Assembly: GCF_013305725.1 (NCBI RefSeq) | Contig: NZ_CP047883.1 | Coordinates: forward strand, 227,001-291,000 | Direction: 5' to 3' | Origin: Streptococcus mitis | GTDB taxonomy: Bacteria; Bacillota; Bacilli; Lactobacillales; Streptococcaceae | Length of the DNA: 64,000 bases | Shown: positions 17,089-25,792 of the stretch, in pieces | Layout: every line of letters begins with the position of its first letter | Position numbering within the stretch: the stretch's first letter is position 1 | Position numbers and translations under genes: made by a program | The notes under the pieces: model-generated | The model's input: the letters and a program-made list of their open reading frames with translations, nothing else | Database searches by the model: none | Told to the model about the DNA's origin: nothing

Positions 17089-19053
17089 ATGAAGAAATCA
17101 AAAGTTATGCTTTTTGGAGCTATGGCTTTGACAGCAGGTCTAGCTCTAGCGGCATGTGGGTCTTCCCAATCAAGTAATGCAGACAAGACTTACTCTTATA
17201 TCTTTGTTAGCAACCCAGATACCTTGGATTATATTACCTCTACTCGAGACTCAACATCTAGTATCACAACCAACTTGATTGATGGGTTGTTGGAAAATGA
17301 CCAGTATGGCAATCTCATCCCATCTATGGCTGAGTCATGGACAGTGTCAAAAGATGGTTTGACCTACACTTATAAAATCCGTCAGGGGGCTAAATGGTAC
17401 ACTTCTGAAGGAGAAGAGTATGCAGATGTAACGGCTCATGACTTTGTGACAGGTCTCAAGTATGCGGCTGATAAAAAAGCTGAAAACTTGTACTTGGTAC
17501 AAGACTCTATCAAGGGGCTAGCAGACTATGTTGAAGGAAAATCATCTGATTTTGGAACTGTTGGTGTTAAGGCAGTGGATGATTACACGCTACAATACAC
17601 TCTCAACCAACCTGAGACTTATTGGAACTCTAAAACAACAGCAAGTATCCTTAGTCCTGTAAATGAAGCCTTCTTGAAGTCTCAGGGAGATGACTTTGGA
17701 AGTGTGACACCATCAAGTATCTTGTCAAATGGTCCTTACTTATTTAAATCATTCACATCCAAATCTTTGATTGAACTTGACAAAAACCCTAATTACTGGG
17801 ATAAGGACAAGGTCAAAATTGAGAAAGTGAAACTCTCTTTCTTTGACGGTTCTGACCAAGACAGCATTGCTAGAGGTTTCTTGGATGGTAACTATACAGA
17901 TGGTCGTATCTTCCCAACAAGTTCAGTCTTTGCTGAACTCAAGAAGGGAAATGAGGACAAGATTACCTATACACCACAAAACTCAGTTACTTTCTACTAT
18001 CTTTTCAACGTCAATCGTCAAAGCTACAAGCAGACTATGAAACAGTCTGATAAGGAAAAGACAGATTCACGCGCAGCTATGCAAAATAAAGATTTCCGTC
18101 AGGCTATCAACTTTGCCTTTGACCGTCATGCTTATGCAGCGCAGACAAATGGTGAAGATGGAGCAGACCGTATCTTGCGTAACACGATTACACCAAGTAA
18201 CTTTGTCCAAGTTGGTGATAAGAACTTCGGTGATATTGTCAATGAAAAAATTGTCAATTACGGTAAAGATTGGGCAAATATCAATCTAAACGATGGTAAG
18301 CAAGCCTTCTTGAATCCTGAAAAGGCCAAAGAAAAATTTGCTAAGGCTAAAGAAAGTCTGCAAGCACAGGGAGTAACCTTCCCAATTCATTTGGATATGC
18401 CAGTTGACCAGACTGCTAAATTAGATGTGCAACAGGCTGGATCTTTCAAACAAACAGTGGAAGAAACTCTTGGTAAGGAGAATGTAGTTATCGACGTTAT
18501 CCAACTTTCTCCAGATGAAAAAGACCAAGCAACCTACTTTGCAGATACAGCAGAACAAAAAGACTACGATATCGACATCTCAGGATGGGGTGGAGACTAC
18601 TCAGACCCTAAGACTTACCTAGCTATTCTTGATCCAGAGACAGGCTCTCAGTTGAAAAACATGGGCTTGTCTGAAGGAAAAGACAAGGAAGTCAAGGACA
18701 AGATTGGTCTTGCTGACTACAAGAAACTCTTGGATCAGGCTGATGCGGAAATCACAGATACTCAAGCTCGCTATGAAAAATATGCTGAAGCCCAAGCTTG
18801 GTTGACAGATAGTGCCCTCTTCCTACCAGTTCAAAGTGGTGGAGCTAACCCAATCTTCCGTAAGACTGTACCGTTTACAGGACCATTCTCATTCGTTGGT
18901 CATAAGGGAAATGCGGACAACTACAAATATGTTGAATTGCAAAAAGAGCCAGTCACTGCTAAACAGTACCAAGAACTCTATGAAAAATGGCTGAAAGAAA
19001 AAGCTGAGTCAAATAAAAAAGCTCAGGAAGATTTAGCTAACCACATTCAATGA
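17089..19053 (+). CDS. Oligopeptide ABC transporter substrate-binding lipoprotein (AliA/AliB/AmiA-like)
   Basis: 654-residue SBP_bac_5 family lipoprotein that captures peptides outside the cell. The signal peptide MKKSKVMLFGAMALTAGLAL ends at the lipobox LAAC (Cys23). Family motifs include PDTLDYITSTRDST, LIDGLLENDQYGNLIPSMAE and FRQAINFAFDRHAY. The C-terminus (KWLKEKAESNKKAQEDLANHIQ type) parallels amiA at 46544. No permease genes adjoin, so it most likely delivers peptides to AmiCDEF, as AliA and AliB do. Which pneumococcal paralogue it equals was not resolved. A TATAAT near 17051 serves as promoter. Confidence 0.93.
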   Translation: MKKSKVMLFGAMALTAGLALAACGSSQSSNADKTYSYIFVSNPDTLDYITSTRDSTSSITTNLIDGLLENDQYGNLIPSMAESWTVSKDGLTYTYKIRQGAKWYTSEGEEYADVTAHDFVTGLKYAADKKAENLYLVQDSIKGLADYVEGKSSDFGTVGVKAVDDYTLQYTLNQPETYWNSKTTASILSPVNEAFLKSQGDDFGSVTPSSILSNGPYLFKSFTSKSLIELDKNPNYWDKDKVKIEKVKLSFFDGSDQDSIARGFLDGNYTDGRIFPTSSVFAELKKGNEDKITYTPQNSVTFYYLFNVNRQSYKQTMKQSDKEKTDSRAAMQNKDFRQAINFAFDRHAYAAQTNGEDGADRILRNTITPSNFVQVGDKNFGDIVNEKIVNYGKDWANINLNDGKQAFLNPEKAKEKFAKAKESLQAQGVTFPIHLDMPVDQTAKLDVQQAGSFKQTVEETLGKENVVIDVIQLSPDEKDQATYFADTAEQKDYDIDISGWGGDYSDPKTYLAILDPETGSQLKNMGLSEGKDKEVKDKIGLADYKKLLDQADAEITDTQARYEKYAEAQAWLTDSALFLPVQSGGANPIFRKTVPFTGPFSFVGHKGNADNYKYVELQKEPVTAKQYQELYEKWLKEKAESNKKAQEDLANHIQ

Positions 19054-19078
19054 TATTCCTAGTCATGCTTTTCAGTTA

Positions 19079-19276
19079 ATACTCTTCGAAAATCTCTTCA
19101 AACCACGTCAGCGTTGCCTTACCGTATATATGGTTACTGACTTCGTCAGTTCTATCTGCAACCTCAAAACAGTGTTTTGAGCTGACTTCGTCAGTTTCAT
19201 CTACGACCTCAAAGCAGTGCTTTGAGCAGCCTGCGGCTAGCTTCCTAGTTTGCTCTTTGATTTTCATTGAGTATAA
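19079..19276 (+). repeat. BOX element, boxA-boxB-boxB-boxC
   Basis: Complete modular BOX of 198 bp. BoxA (19079-19136) contains CACGTCAGCGTTGCC. Two 45-bp boxB copies (19137-19181, 19182-19226) each start CTGACTTCGTCAGTT and carry CCTCAAA-CAGTG/TTTTGAG dyads. BoxC (19227-19276) ends TTTTCATTGAGTATAA. The two boxB copies differ by several substitutions. Confidence 0.95.
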
Positions 19277-19295
19277 GCATAGTGAATGGATTCAG

Positions 19296-19342
19296 AAAAA
19301 GGCCTTACCAGAGCTTCTTGCTTCTGGTAGGGCCTTTTCTTT
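19296..19342. terminator. Bidirectional terminator between the lipoprotein gene and kimA
   Basis: Long stem AAAAGGCCTTACCAGA / TCTGGTAGGGCCTTTT with CTT repeats in the loop, T-rich on both strands' 3' sides. Confidence 0.9.
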
Positions 19343-21185
19343 ATTCTTTTAAGTGATAGGAATAGCTAGCGACAACGACGTCTTGGTGCCAGCGGAGTGC
19401 ATATTTGAGTTTGAGACTCATCTGATTGTGTAGAATATTTTGCCAAGGTTTATTAGGGATAAACTGGGGTACCAGAACAGTGACTGTATAGTTCTTTTTC
19501 TGAGCATCCTCAGAGATTCGTTTGACATACTTGACAGTAGGGGTGATGATGTCACGGTAGCTGGTCTTGATGTTCTTCAGAGTAATGGTTGGGAAGTAAT
19601 CGGCAAATTCTTGGAGAATTTCTTGGTCTTTTTCTGCTGTTTCCTTGGTAGAAATATGCATGGCTAGGACTTCGTCACCAATACTTTGAGCGTAGTTAAT
19701 GGCTCCGACGCTGACGCGGGTGACATTTCCTACTAGGACGAGGACAAGATTGCCATCGTAGGTACGTTTTTCGATGCCTTCATAGAGTCGTAGTTGTTGG
19801 GCCACTTTTTGGTAATGACTGTGAATCGCTAAGAAGAGTAGGGTGAGTACGAGAATAATCGGGAAGAAAGGCCAGATATCACTGAGACGGAAAAAGAGCA
19901 GGATTAGCACGATAGCGTAGCAAATGATAGCTCCAAGGATATTGGCAAGGGCAGGTTTTAAGAAATTTACCCCTTTTTCTTTTTTCCAATGGCGAATCAT
20001 CCCAGTCTGAGAAAGGGCAAAGGGAACGAAGACCCCGATAGTATAAAGGGGAATCAAACGTTCGGTATTGCCATTAAAAATGAGAAGAAGAATCATAGCC
20101 CCAAATGCCAGAGTTAAAATTCCATTAGAGTAGCCTAGGCGATCTCCTTTTTCCATAAAGAGATGGGGCATGTATTTGTTTTTAGCCATATTGTAAGCCA
20201 GCATAGGGAAGGCCGAAAAGCCAGTATTTGCAGCTACGGCCAAAATCAAGGCTGTGGAGAATTGGAAGATATAATAGCCAAGGTGACCTAAGAAGGAATT
20301 ACCAAGGATGCCTTGAGCCATCTGTGAAAGAATAGTTTCTCCGTGTTGAGGCATAATCCCCATCCAGTAGTTTAGGAAGGTAATGCCTGCAAAAAGAAAA
20401 CCTAAAATCAAGGCCATGATGGTCAAGGTCTGAGCGGCATTCTTTTCTTTCGGAGCCTTGAAAAAGGGAACGGCATTTGAAATAGCTTCAACTCCTGTCA
20501 GAGAGGCAGAGCCGCTGGTAAAGGCTCTTAGAATGAGAACGATAGACAGGCTCGGAGCAGCATGCCCAATAGGTGAAGTTGCCTGATAGCTGAGAGACCC
20601 TGTCATTAGTTGAAAGATTCCGTAGAGCAAGAGAAAGACAGTACTGATGATAAAGAGATAGACAGGAATCATCAGTGAACTGGCAGATTCTTTTAAGCCC
20701 CGTAAATTCAAGAGCATAAGCAAGCAAACTAGAAAAATGGAAATGTGGAGGTTGTAAGGGTGGAGAGCAGGGAGAGCTGCTGTGATAGCATCGGCTCCAG
20801 ATGACACCGATACCGCCACAGTCAGCATGTAGTCAACTAGCAGACTACCTCCAGCGATTAAGCCAAGTTCGGGAGATAGATTTTCTCGAGTAACCATATA
20901 GGCCCCTCCCCCTTGAGGGTAGGCATGGATGATTTGACGGTAGGAGACGGTCAGGCTAGCTAGGAGCAGGAGGACAAAGAGGCCGATAGGAAGACTCCAC
21001 CATATCGCAAGAGGAGAGAGACTAGCCAAGACGAGGACTACTTGCTCAGGCCCATAGGCAATGGAAGATAGAGCGTCGCTTGACAACATAGCCAAGGCCT
21101 GCATTTTTCCCAGCAGACCTCCCTCGCCTTCTGTTAAGGACTTAAGAGGACGACCGATAAAAGTCTGTTTTAATTTTGTAAACAT
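19341..21185 (-). CDS. kimA: KimA-type potassium importer (APC superfamily)
   Basis: 614-residue transporter: twelve membrane spans to about residue 450, then a cytoplasmic C-terminal domain of about 150 residues. It closely follows Bacillus subtilis KimA (YdaO) as I remember it: ALAMLSSDALSSIAYG, SYRQIIHAYPQGGGAYMV, GGSLLVDYMLTVAVSVSSG and, in the tail, FIPNKPWQNILHNQ. KimA is a high-affinity K+/H+ symporter inhibited by c-di-AMP. Databases often call such genes simply amino acid permease. The start at 21185 follows AAAAGGAAAA; an upstream in-frame ATG lacks a site. The window also holds a TrkAH system. Confidence 0.82.
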   Translation of the reverse strand: MFTKLKQTFIGRPLKSLTEGEGGLLGKMQALAMLSSDALSSIAYGPEQVVLVLASLSPLAIWWSLPIGLFVLLLLASLTVSYRQIIHAYPQGGGAYMVTRENLSPELGLIAGGSLLVDYMLTVAVSVSSGADAITAALPALHPYNLHISIFLVCLLMLLNLRGLKESASSLMIPVYLFIISTVFLLLYGIFQLMTGSLSYQATSPIGHAAPSLSIVLILRAFTSGSASLTGVEAISNAVPFFKAPKEKNAAQTLTIMALILGFLFAGITFLNYWMGIMPQHGETILSQMAQGILGNSFLGHLGYYIFQFSTALILAVAANTGFSAFPMLAYNMAKNKYMPHLFMEKGDRLGYSNGILTLAFGAMILLLIFNGNTERLIPLYTIGVFVPFALSQTGMIRHWKKEKGVNFLKPALANILGAIICYAIVLILLFFRLSDIWPFFPIILVLTLLFLAIHSHYQKVAQQLRLYEGIEKRTYDGNLVLVLVGNVTRVSVGAINYAQSIGDEVLAMHISTKETAEKDQEILQEFADYFPTITLKNIKTSYRDIITPTVKYVKRISEDAQKKNYTVTVLVPQFIPNKPWQNILHNQMSLKLKYALRWHQDVVVASYSYHLKE

Positions 21186-21341
21186 TGTATTTTCCTTTTC
21201 TGAAAATTTCAATAAGTGCTATTATACTGCTTTGGGAAAATAGCGTCAAGAGACGACGATGGATTTTAGAATATTTTGTACAGATGAGGAGAGAGGGCAG
21301 TTTTTTGGTATAATAGAAGATAGAAAACGAGGTTAGAAGAG

Positions 21342-22115
21342 ATGATTTTTGATACACATACACACTTGAATGTAGAAGAATTTGCAGGTCATGAGGCAGA
21401 AGAAATCGCCTTAGCTGCTGAGATGGGTGTGACACAGATGAATATTGTTGGTTTTGATAAACCGACGATTGAGCGTGCTTTGGAGTTGGTGGATGAGTAC
21501 GACCAACTCTACGCGACTATTGGTTGGCACCCTACAGAAGCAGGGACTTACACGGAGGAAGTCGAGGTTTACTTGTTGGATAAGTTAAAACATTCCAAGG
21601 TTGTGGCTCTAGGTGAAATTGGTTTAGACTACCATTGGATGACAGCGCCAAAAGAGGTGCAGGAGCAGGTTTTTCGCCGTCAGATTCAGTTATCTAAGGA
21701 CTTGGATTTGCCTTTTGTAGTTCATACCCGTGATGCGTTGGAAGATACCTATGAGATTATCAAGAGTGAGGGCGTTGGTCCTCGAGGTGGTATCATGCAT
21801 TCTTTTTCGGGAACTCTTGAATGGGCAGAGAAGTTTGTGGACCTTGGTATGACCATTTCCTTCTCAGGAGTGGTGACTTTCAAGAAGGCAACTGATATCC
21901 AAGAAGCTGCTAGAGAACTTCCTTTGGACAAGATTTTGGTGGAAACGGATGCTCCCTACTTGGCTCCTGTTCCTAAACGGGGTCGTGAAAATAAAACAGC
22001 CTACACTCGCTATGTAGTGGACTTTATCGCTGACTTGCGTGGCATGACGGCAGAAGAGCTAGCGGCGATAACAACTGCAAATGCAGAACGAATTTTTGGA
22101 TTGGACAGCAAGTAA
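21342..22115 (+). CDS. tatD: TatD family metal-dependent DNase
   Basis: 257-residue TIM-barrel metal hydrolase. Metal ligands are visible: FDTHTHLN (residues 3-10), GEIGLDYH near residue 90, VVHTRDA, MHSFSG and the late ETDAPYLAP. Members act as 3'-5' DNase in repair. An extended -10 (TGGTATAAT, 21306-21314) lies about 30 bases upstream. The stop overlaps the rnmV start (TAATG). It heads a long RNA/ribosome-maintenance gene run. Confidence 0.94.
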   Translation: MIFDTHTHLNVEEFAGHEAEEIALAAEMGVTQMNIVGFDKPTIERALELVDEYDQLYATIGWHPTEAGTYTEEVEVYLLDKLKHSKVVALGEIGLDYHWMTAPKEVQEQVFRRQIQLSKDLDLPFVVHTRDALEDTYEIIKSEGVGPRGGIMHSFSGTLEWAEKFVDLGMTISFSGVVTFKKATDIQEAARELPLDKILVETDAPYLAPVPKRGRENKTAYTRYVVDFIADLRGMTAEELAAITTANAERIFGLDSK

Positions 22116-22681
22116 TGAAAGAGAAAATTTCCCAAGTTATCGTGGTTGAAGGTCGCGATGATACGGCCAATCTCAAACGTTATTTCGATGTAGAGACCTA
22201 TGAGACACGAGGTTCTGCCATCAATGAGCAAGATATTGCACGTATTCAGCGTCTACACCAACGCCATGGAGTCATTGTCTTTACAGACCCAGATTTTAAT
22301 GGGGAGCGGATTCGTCGCATGATTATGACGGCCATTCCAACAGTTCAGCATGCCTTCCTCAAACGAGATGAAGCTGTCCCCAAGTCCAAGACCAAGGGCC
22401 GTTCTCTGGGAATTGAGCATGCCAGCTATGAAGACCTGAAAACGGCTCTAGCTCAGATTACAGAACAATTTGAACATGAGAGTCAGTTTGATATCAGTCG
22501 TAGCGACTTGATTCGCCTTGGTTTTCTAGCGGGAGCAGATAGCCGTAAGCGAAGAGAATATCTAGGAGAAGCTCTCCGAATTGGCTATTCCAACGGCAAG
22601 CAACTCTTGAAACGCCTAGAACTATTTGGAGTAACCTTGGTGGAAGTGGAAGAAGCTATGAAATCTTATGAGAACAGCTAA
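22115..22681 (+). CDS. rnmV: Ribonuclease M5
   Basis: 188-residue TOPRIM nuclease that matures 5S rRNA. The TOPRIM motifs are VVEGRDD (residues 9-15) and TDPDFNGERIRR near residue 57 (DxD type). The C-terminal part (RKRREYLGEALRIGYSNGKQ) fits RNase M5. Translationally coupled to tatD by a one-base overlap. Confidence 0.95.
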   Translation: MKEKISQVIVVEGRDDTANLKRYFDVETYETRGSAINEQDIARIQRLHQRHGVIVFTDPDFNGERIRRMIMTAIPTVQHAFLKRDEAVPKSKTKGRSLGIEHASYEDLKTALAQITEQFEHESQFDISRSDLIRLGFLAGADSRKRREYLGEALRIGYSNGKQLLKRLELFGVTLVEVEEAMKSYENS

Positions 22682-22746
22682 GTAGACCCCAAAATACAAG
22701 GGGAATGTGTTACAATAGTAGTAACAGATAATAGAAAAGAGAATAG

Positions 22747-23619
22747 ATGAGAATTGCAGATTACAGCGTGACCAAGGCAGTGCTGGAGCGTCACGGTTTT
22801 ACCTTTAAAAAGTCCTTCGGGCAAAATTTCTTGACGGATACCAATATTCTTCAAAAAATCGTGGATACGGCTGAGATTGATGACCAGGTTAATGTCATCG
22901 AAATCGGGCCAGGGATTGGTGCCTTGACCGAGTTTCTGGCTGAGCGTGCAGCAGAGGTCATGGCCTTTGAAATTGACCATCGTTTGGTACCGATTTTGGC
23001 AGATACCTTGCGTGATTTTGACAATGTTACCGTAGTCAACGAGGACATTCTCAAAGTTGATTTGGCGCAACATATCCAGAATTTCAAAAATCCTGACCTG
23101 CCAATCAAGGTAGTGGCTAATTTACCTTACTACATCACGACGCCTATTCTCATGCACTTAATCGAGAGTGGGATTCCTTTTAGTGAGTTTGTTGTTATGA
23201 TGCAGAAAGAAGTGGCAGACCGCATTTCAGCCCAGCCGAATACCAAGGCTTACGGTAGCTTGTCGATTGCGGTGCAGTATTACATGACTGCCAAGGTTGC
23301 TTTCATCGTGCCTCGTACGGTCTTTGTGCCAGCGCCAAACGTGGACTCTGCTATTTTGAAAATGGTGCGTCGTCCAGAACCAGCCGTAGCAGTGGAAGAC
23401 GAGAACTTCTTCTTTAAGGTTTCTAAGGCTAGTTTCACCCATCGTCGCAAGACCTTGTGGAACAATTTGACAGGTTACTTTGGCAAGACTGAAGAGGTCA
23501 AGGACAAGCTGACCAAGGCTTTGGACCAAGCAGGCTTGTCACCAAGTGTACGTGGGGAAGCCCTCAGCTTGGCAGAATTTGCCAGCCTAGCAGATGCACT
23601 TAAAGGGCAAGGACTCTAA
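22747..23619 (+). CDS. rsmA: 16S rRNA (A1518/A1519-N6) dimethyltransferase
   Basis: KsgA; dimethylates two adjacent adenines near the 3' end of 16S rRNA during late 30S assembly. It has 290 residues. SAM-binding is marked by [11 protein letters not shown] and [11 protein letters not shown]; the catalytic motif is [12 protein letters not shown] (NLPY) near residue 119. The C-terminus has the family [13 protein letters not shown]. Loss gives kasugamycin resistance in other bacteria. A TGTTACAAT extended -10 precedes it, so it may have its own promoter within the cluster. Confidence 0.96.
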   Translation: MRIADYSVTKAVLERHGFTFKKSFGQNFLTDTNILQKIVDTAEIDDQVNVIEIGPGIGALTEFLAERAAEVMAFEIDHRLVPILADTLRDFDNVTVVNEDILKVDLAQHIQNFKNPDLPIKVVANLPYYITTPILMHLIESGIPFSEFVVMMQKEVADRISAQPNTKAYGSLSIAVQYYMTAKVAFIVPRTVFVPAPNVDSAILKMVRRPEPAVAVEDENFFFKVSKASFTHRRKTLWNNLTGYFGKTEEVKDKLTKALDQAGLSPSVRGEALSLAEFASLADALKGQGL

Positions 23620-23620
23620 G

Positions 23621-24499
23621 ATGCAGGGACAAATTATTAAAGCCTTGGCAGGCTTCTACTATGTAGAGAGTGATGGCAAGGTTTATCAAACACGAGCGCG
23701 TGGAAATTTTCGTAAAAAAGGCCATACTCCCTACGTTGGGGATTTGGTAGATTTTTCTGCCGAGGAAAATTCAGAAGGCTATATCCTCAAGATTCACGAA
23801 CGCAAAAACAGCCTAGTCCGTCCGCCAATTGTTAATATTGACCAAGCTGTAGTAATCATGTCAGTCAAGGAACCTGATTTTAACAGCAATTTGCTGGATC
23901 GTTTCTTGGTTCTTTTGGAGCACAAGGACATCCATCCCATCGTTTATATTTCCAAAATGGACCTACTGGAAGATAGAGGGGAACTGGATTTTTACCAACA
24001 GACCTATGGTGATATCGGCTATGACTTTGTGACCAGTAAAGAGGAACTCCTGCCTTTATTGACAGGCAAGGTTACGGTCTTTATGGGGCAGACAGGTGTT
24101 GGGAAGTCAACACTTCTCAATAAAATCGCACCAGACCTCAATCTTGAAACAGGAGAAATTTCAGACAGTCTGGGTCGCGGGCGCCACACTACTCGAGCAG
24201 TTAGTTTTTATAATCTCAATGGAGGTAAAATCGCAGACACACCAGGTTTTTCATCATTGGATTATGAAGTATCAACAGCGGAAGACCTCAATCAGGCCTT
24301 TCCAGAGATTGCTAGTGTCAGCCGAAACTGCAAATTCCGCACTTGTACCCATACCCATGAGCCGTCCTGTGCAGTGAAGCCGGCAGTAGAAGAGGGTGCC
24401 ATTGCCATCTTCCGTTTTGACAACTACCTGCAATTCCTCAGTGAGATTGAAAATCGCAGAGAAACCTATAAAAAAGTCAGCAAAAAAATTCCAAAATAA
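23621..24499 (+). CDS. rsgA: Ribosome small subunit-dependent GTPase A
   Basis: Circularly permuted GTPase for 30S maturation, 292 residues. An N-terminal OB fold ([15 protein letters not shown]) is followed by the G4 motif SKMDL, then G1 [12 protein letters not shown], then G3 DTPGF (permuted order). The C-terminal zinc knuckle is [14 protein letters not shown]. It starts one base after the rsmA stop with GCAAGGA as ribosome site. A longer in-frame start inside rsmA is rejected. Confidence 0.96.
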   Translation: MQGQIIKALAGFYYVESDGKVYQTRARGNFRKKGHTPYVGDLVDFSAEENSEGYILKIHERKNSLVRPPIVNIDQAVVIMSVKEPDFNSNLLDRFLVLLEHKDIHPIVYISKMDLLEDRGELDFYQQTYGDIGYDFVTSKEELLPLLTGKVTVFMGQTGVGKSTLLNKIAPDLNLETGEISDSLGRGRHTTRAVSFYNLNGGKIADTPGFSSLDYEVSTAEDLNQAFPEIASVSRNCKFRTCTHTHEPSCAVKPAVEEGAIAIFRFDNYLQFLSEIENRRETYKKVSKKIPK

Positions 24500-24509
24500 G
24501 GAGAAACCT

Positions 24510-25166
24510 ATGTCTCAATACAAGATTGCTCCGTCAATTCTGGCAGCAGATTATGCCAACTTTGAACGTGAAATCAAACGCCTAGAAGCAACTGGGGCAG
24601 AATATGCCCATATCGATATCATGGATGGGCACTTTGTGCCACAAATCAGTTTTGGTGCAGGTGTGGTCGAAGCTCTTCGCCCTCATAGCAAGATGGTCTT
24701 TGACTGCCACTTGATGGTAGCTAATCCTGAGCATCATTTAGAAGACTTTGCGCGTGCGGGAGCGGATATCATCAGCATCCATGTGGAAGCAACGCCCCAT
24801 ATTCATGGTGCCCTCCAAAAAATTCGTTCACTCGGTGTCAAGCCATCAGTTGTCATTAACCCTGGTACGCCTGTTGAAGCCATCAAGCACGTCCTTCATC
24901 TAGTTGACCAAGTTTTAGTCATGACAGTTAACCCAGGCTTTGGTGGGCAAGCCTTTTTGCCTGAAACCATGGATAAGGTCCGTGAGTTGGTTGCCCTTCG
25001 TGATGAAAAAGGCTTGAACTTTGAAATCGAAGTCGATGGCGGGATCGATGATCAAACCATTGCTCAAGCCAAAGAAGCTGGTGCGACCGTTTTTGTAGCA
25101 GGTTCCTATGTCTTTAAGGGAGATGTCAATGAGCGAGTACAAACTCTCAGAAAACAACTGGACTAG
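24510..25166 (+). CDS. rpe: Ribulose-phosphate 3-epimerase
   Basis: Pentose phosphate pathway enzyme interconverting ribulose 5-phosphate and xylulose 5-phosphate. It has 218 residues, the usual size. Motifs are KIAPSILAADYANF, the metal-binding HIDIMDGHFVP, DCHLMV, MTVNPGFGGQ and EVDGGID. The start ATG follows AAGGAGAAACC. Its 3' end overlaps thiN by 38 bases. The rsgA-rpe-thiN order is common in streptococci. Confidence 0.97.
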   Translation: MSQYKIAPSILAADYANFEREIKRLEATGAEYAHIDIMDGHFVPQISFGAGVVEALRPHSKMVFDCHLMVANPEHHLEDFARAGADIISIHVEATPHIHGALQKIRSLGVKPSVVINPGTPVEAIKHVLHLVDQVLVMTVNPGFGGQAFLPETMDKVRELVALRDEKGLNFEIEVDGGIDDQTIAQAKEAGATVFVAGSYVFKGDVNERVQTLRKQLD

Positions 25167-25791
25167 GGTTGCCGTTTTTGCAGGTGGAGATCGTGGTCAT
25201 TATCGGACGGACTTTGATAGATTTGTCGGTGTGGATCGAGGTTCTCTCTGGGTCTTGGAAGAAGATTTGCCTCTTACTCTAGCAGTCGGAGATTTTGATT
25301 CTGTGACGGAAGAAGAGCGACAGGTGATTCAAAAACGTGCCCAGCATTTTGTTCAAGCCCGACCAGAAAAAGATGATACAGATCTGGAATTGGCTCTCTT
25401 AACCATCTTTGAGCAAAATTCTCAGGCTCAGGTTACTATTTTCGGTGCTTTGGGTGGTCGTATTGATCATATGCTAGCTAACGTCTTTCTACCTAGCAAT
25501 CCTAAGTTGGCGCCCTATATGCGCCAGATAGAAATTGAGGATGGGCAAAATTTGATTGCCTATTGTCCAGAAGGGACCAGTCAGCTAGAACCCCGTTCAG
25601 ACTACGACTATCTAGCCTTTATGCCAGTTCGGGATAGCCAGCTGACTATTCTCGGAGCTAAGTATGAGTTGACAGAGGAGAATTTTTTCTTTAAAAAAGT
25701 GTACGCTTCTAACGAATATATAGATAGGGAAGTTTCGGTGACTTGCCCAGATGGTTATGTGGTCGTACTGCATAGCAAGGACAGGAGGTAG
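25129..25791 (+). CDS. thiN: Thiamine pyrophosphokinase
   Basis: Converts thiamine and ATP to thiamine pyrophosphate; 220 residues. Motifs are VAVFAGGDRGHY near residue 14, VGVDRGSLW, the Mg-binding VGDFDSV near residue 62, KDDTDLELAL and GALGGRIDHMLAN. The start is set at 25129 behind AAGGGAG; in-frame ATGs 6 and 21 bases upstream are possible but sit on or before the ribosome site. Confidence 0.93.
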   Translation: MSEYKLSENNWTRVAVFAGGDRGHYRTDFDRFVGVDRGSLWVLEEDLPLTLAVGDFDSVTEEERQVIQKRAQHFVQARPEKDDTDLELALLTIFEQNSQAQVTIFGALGGRIDHMLANVFLPSNPKLAPYMRQIEIEDGQNLIAYCPEGTSQLEPRSDYDYLAFMPVRDSQLTILGAKYELTEENFFFKKVYASNEYIDREVSVTCPDGYVVVLHSKDRR

Positions 25792-25792
25792 G

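Noticed and set aside
19076-19267. 63-codon minus-strand frame with repeated KHCFEV units
   Set aside because: It is a translation of the BOX element itself, repeated because boxB is repeated.
19079-19276. Tandem repeat resembling a CRISPR array
   Set aside because: The repeated units are boxB modules with no unique spacers, and no cas genes are present.
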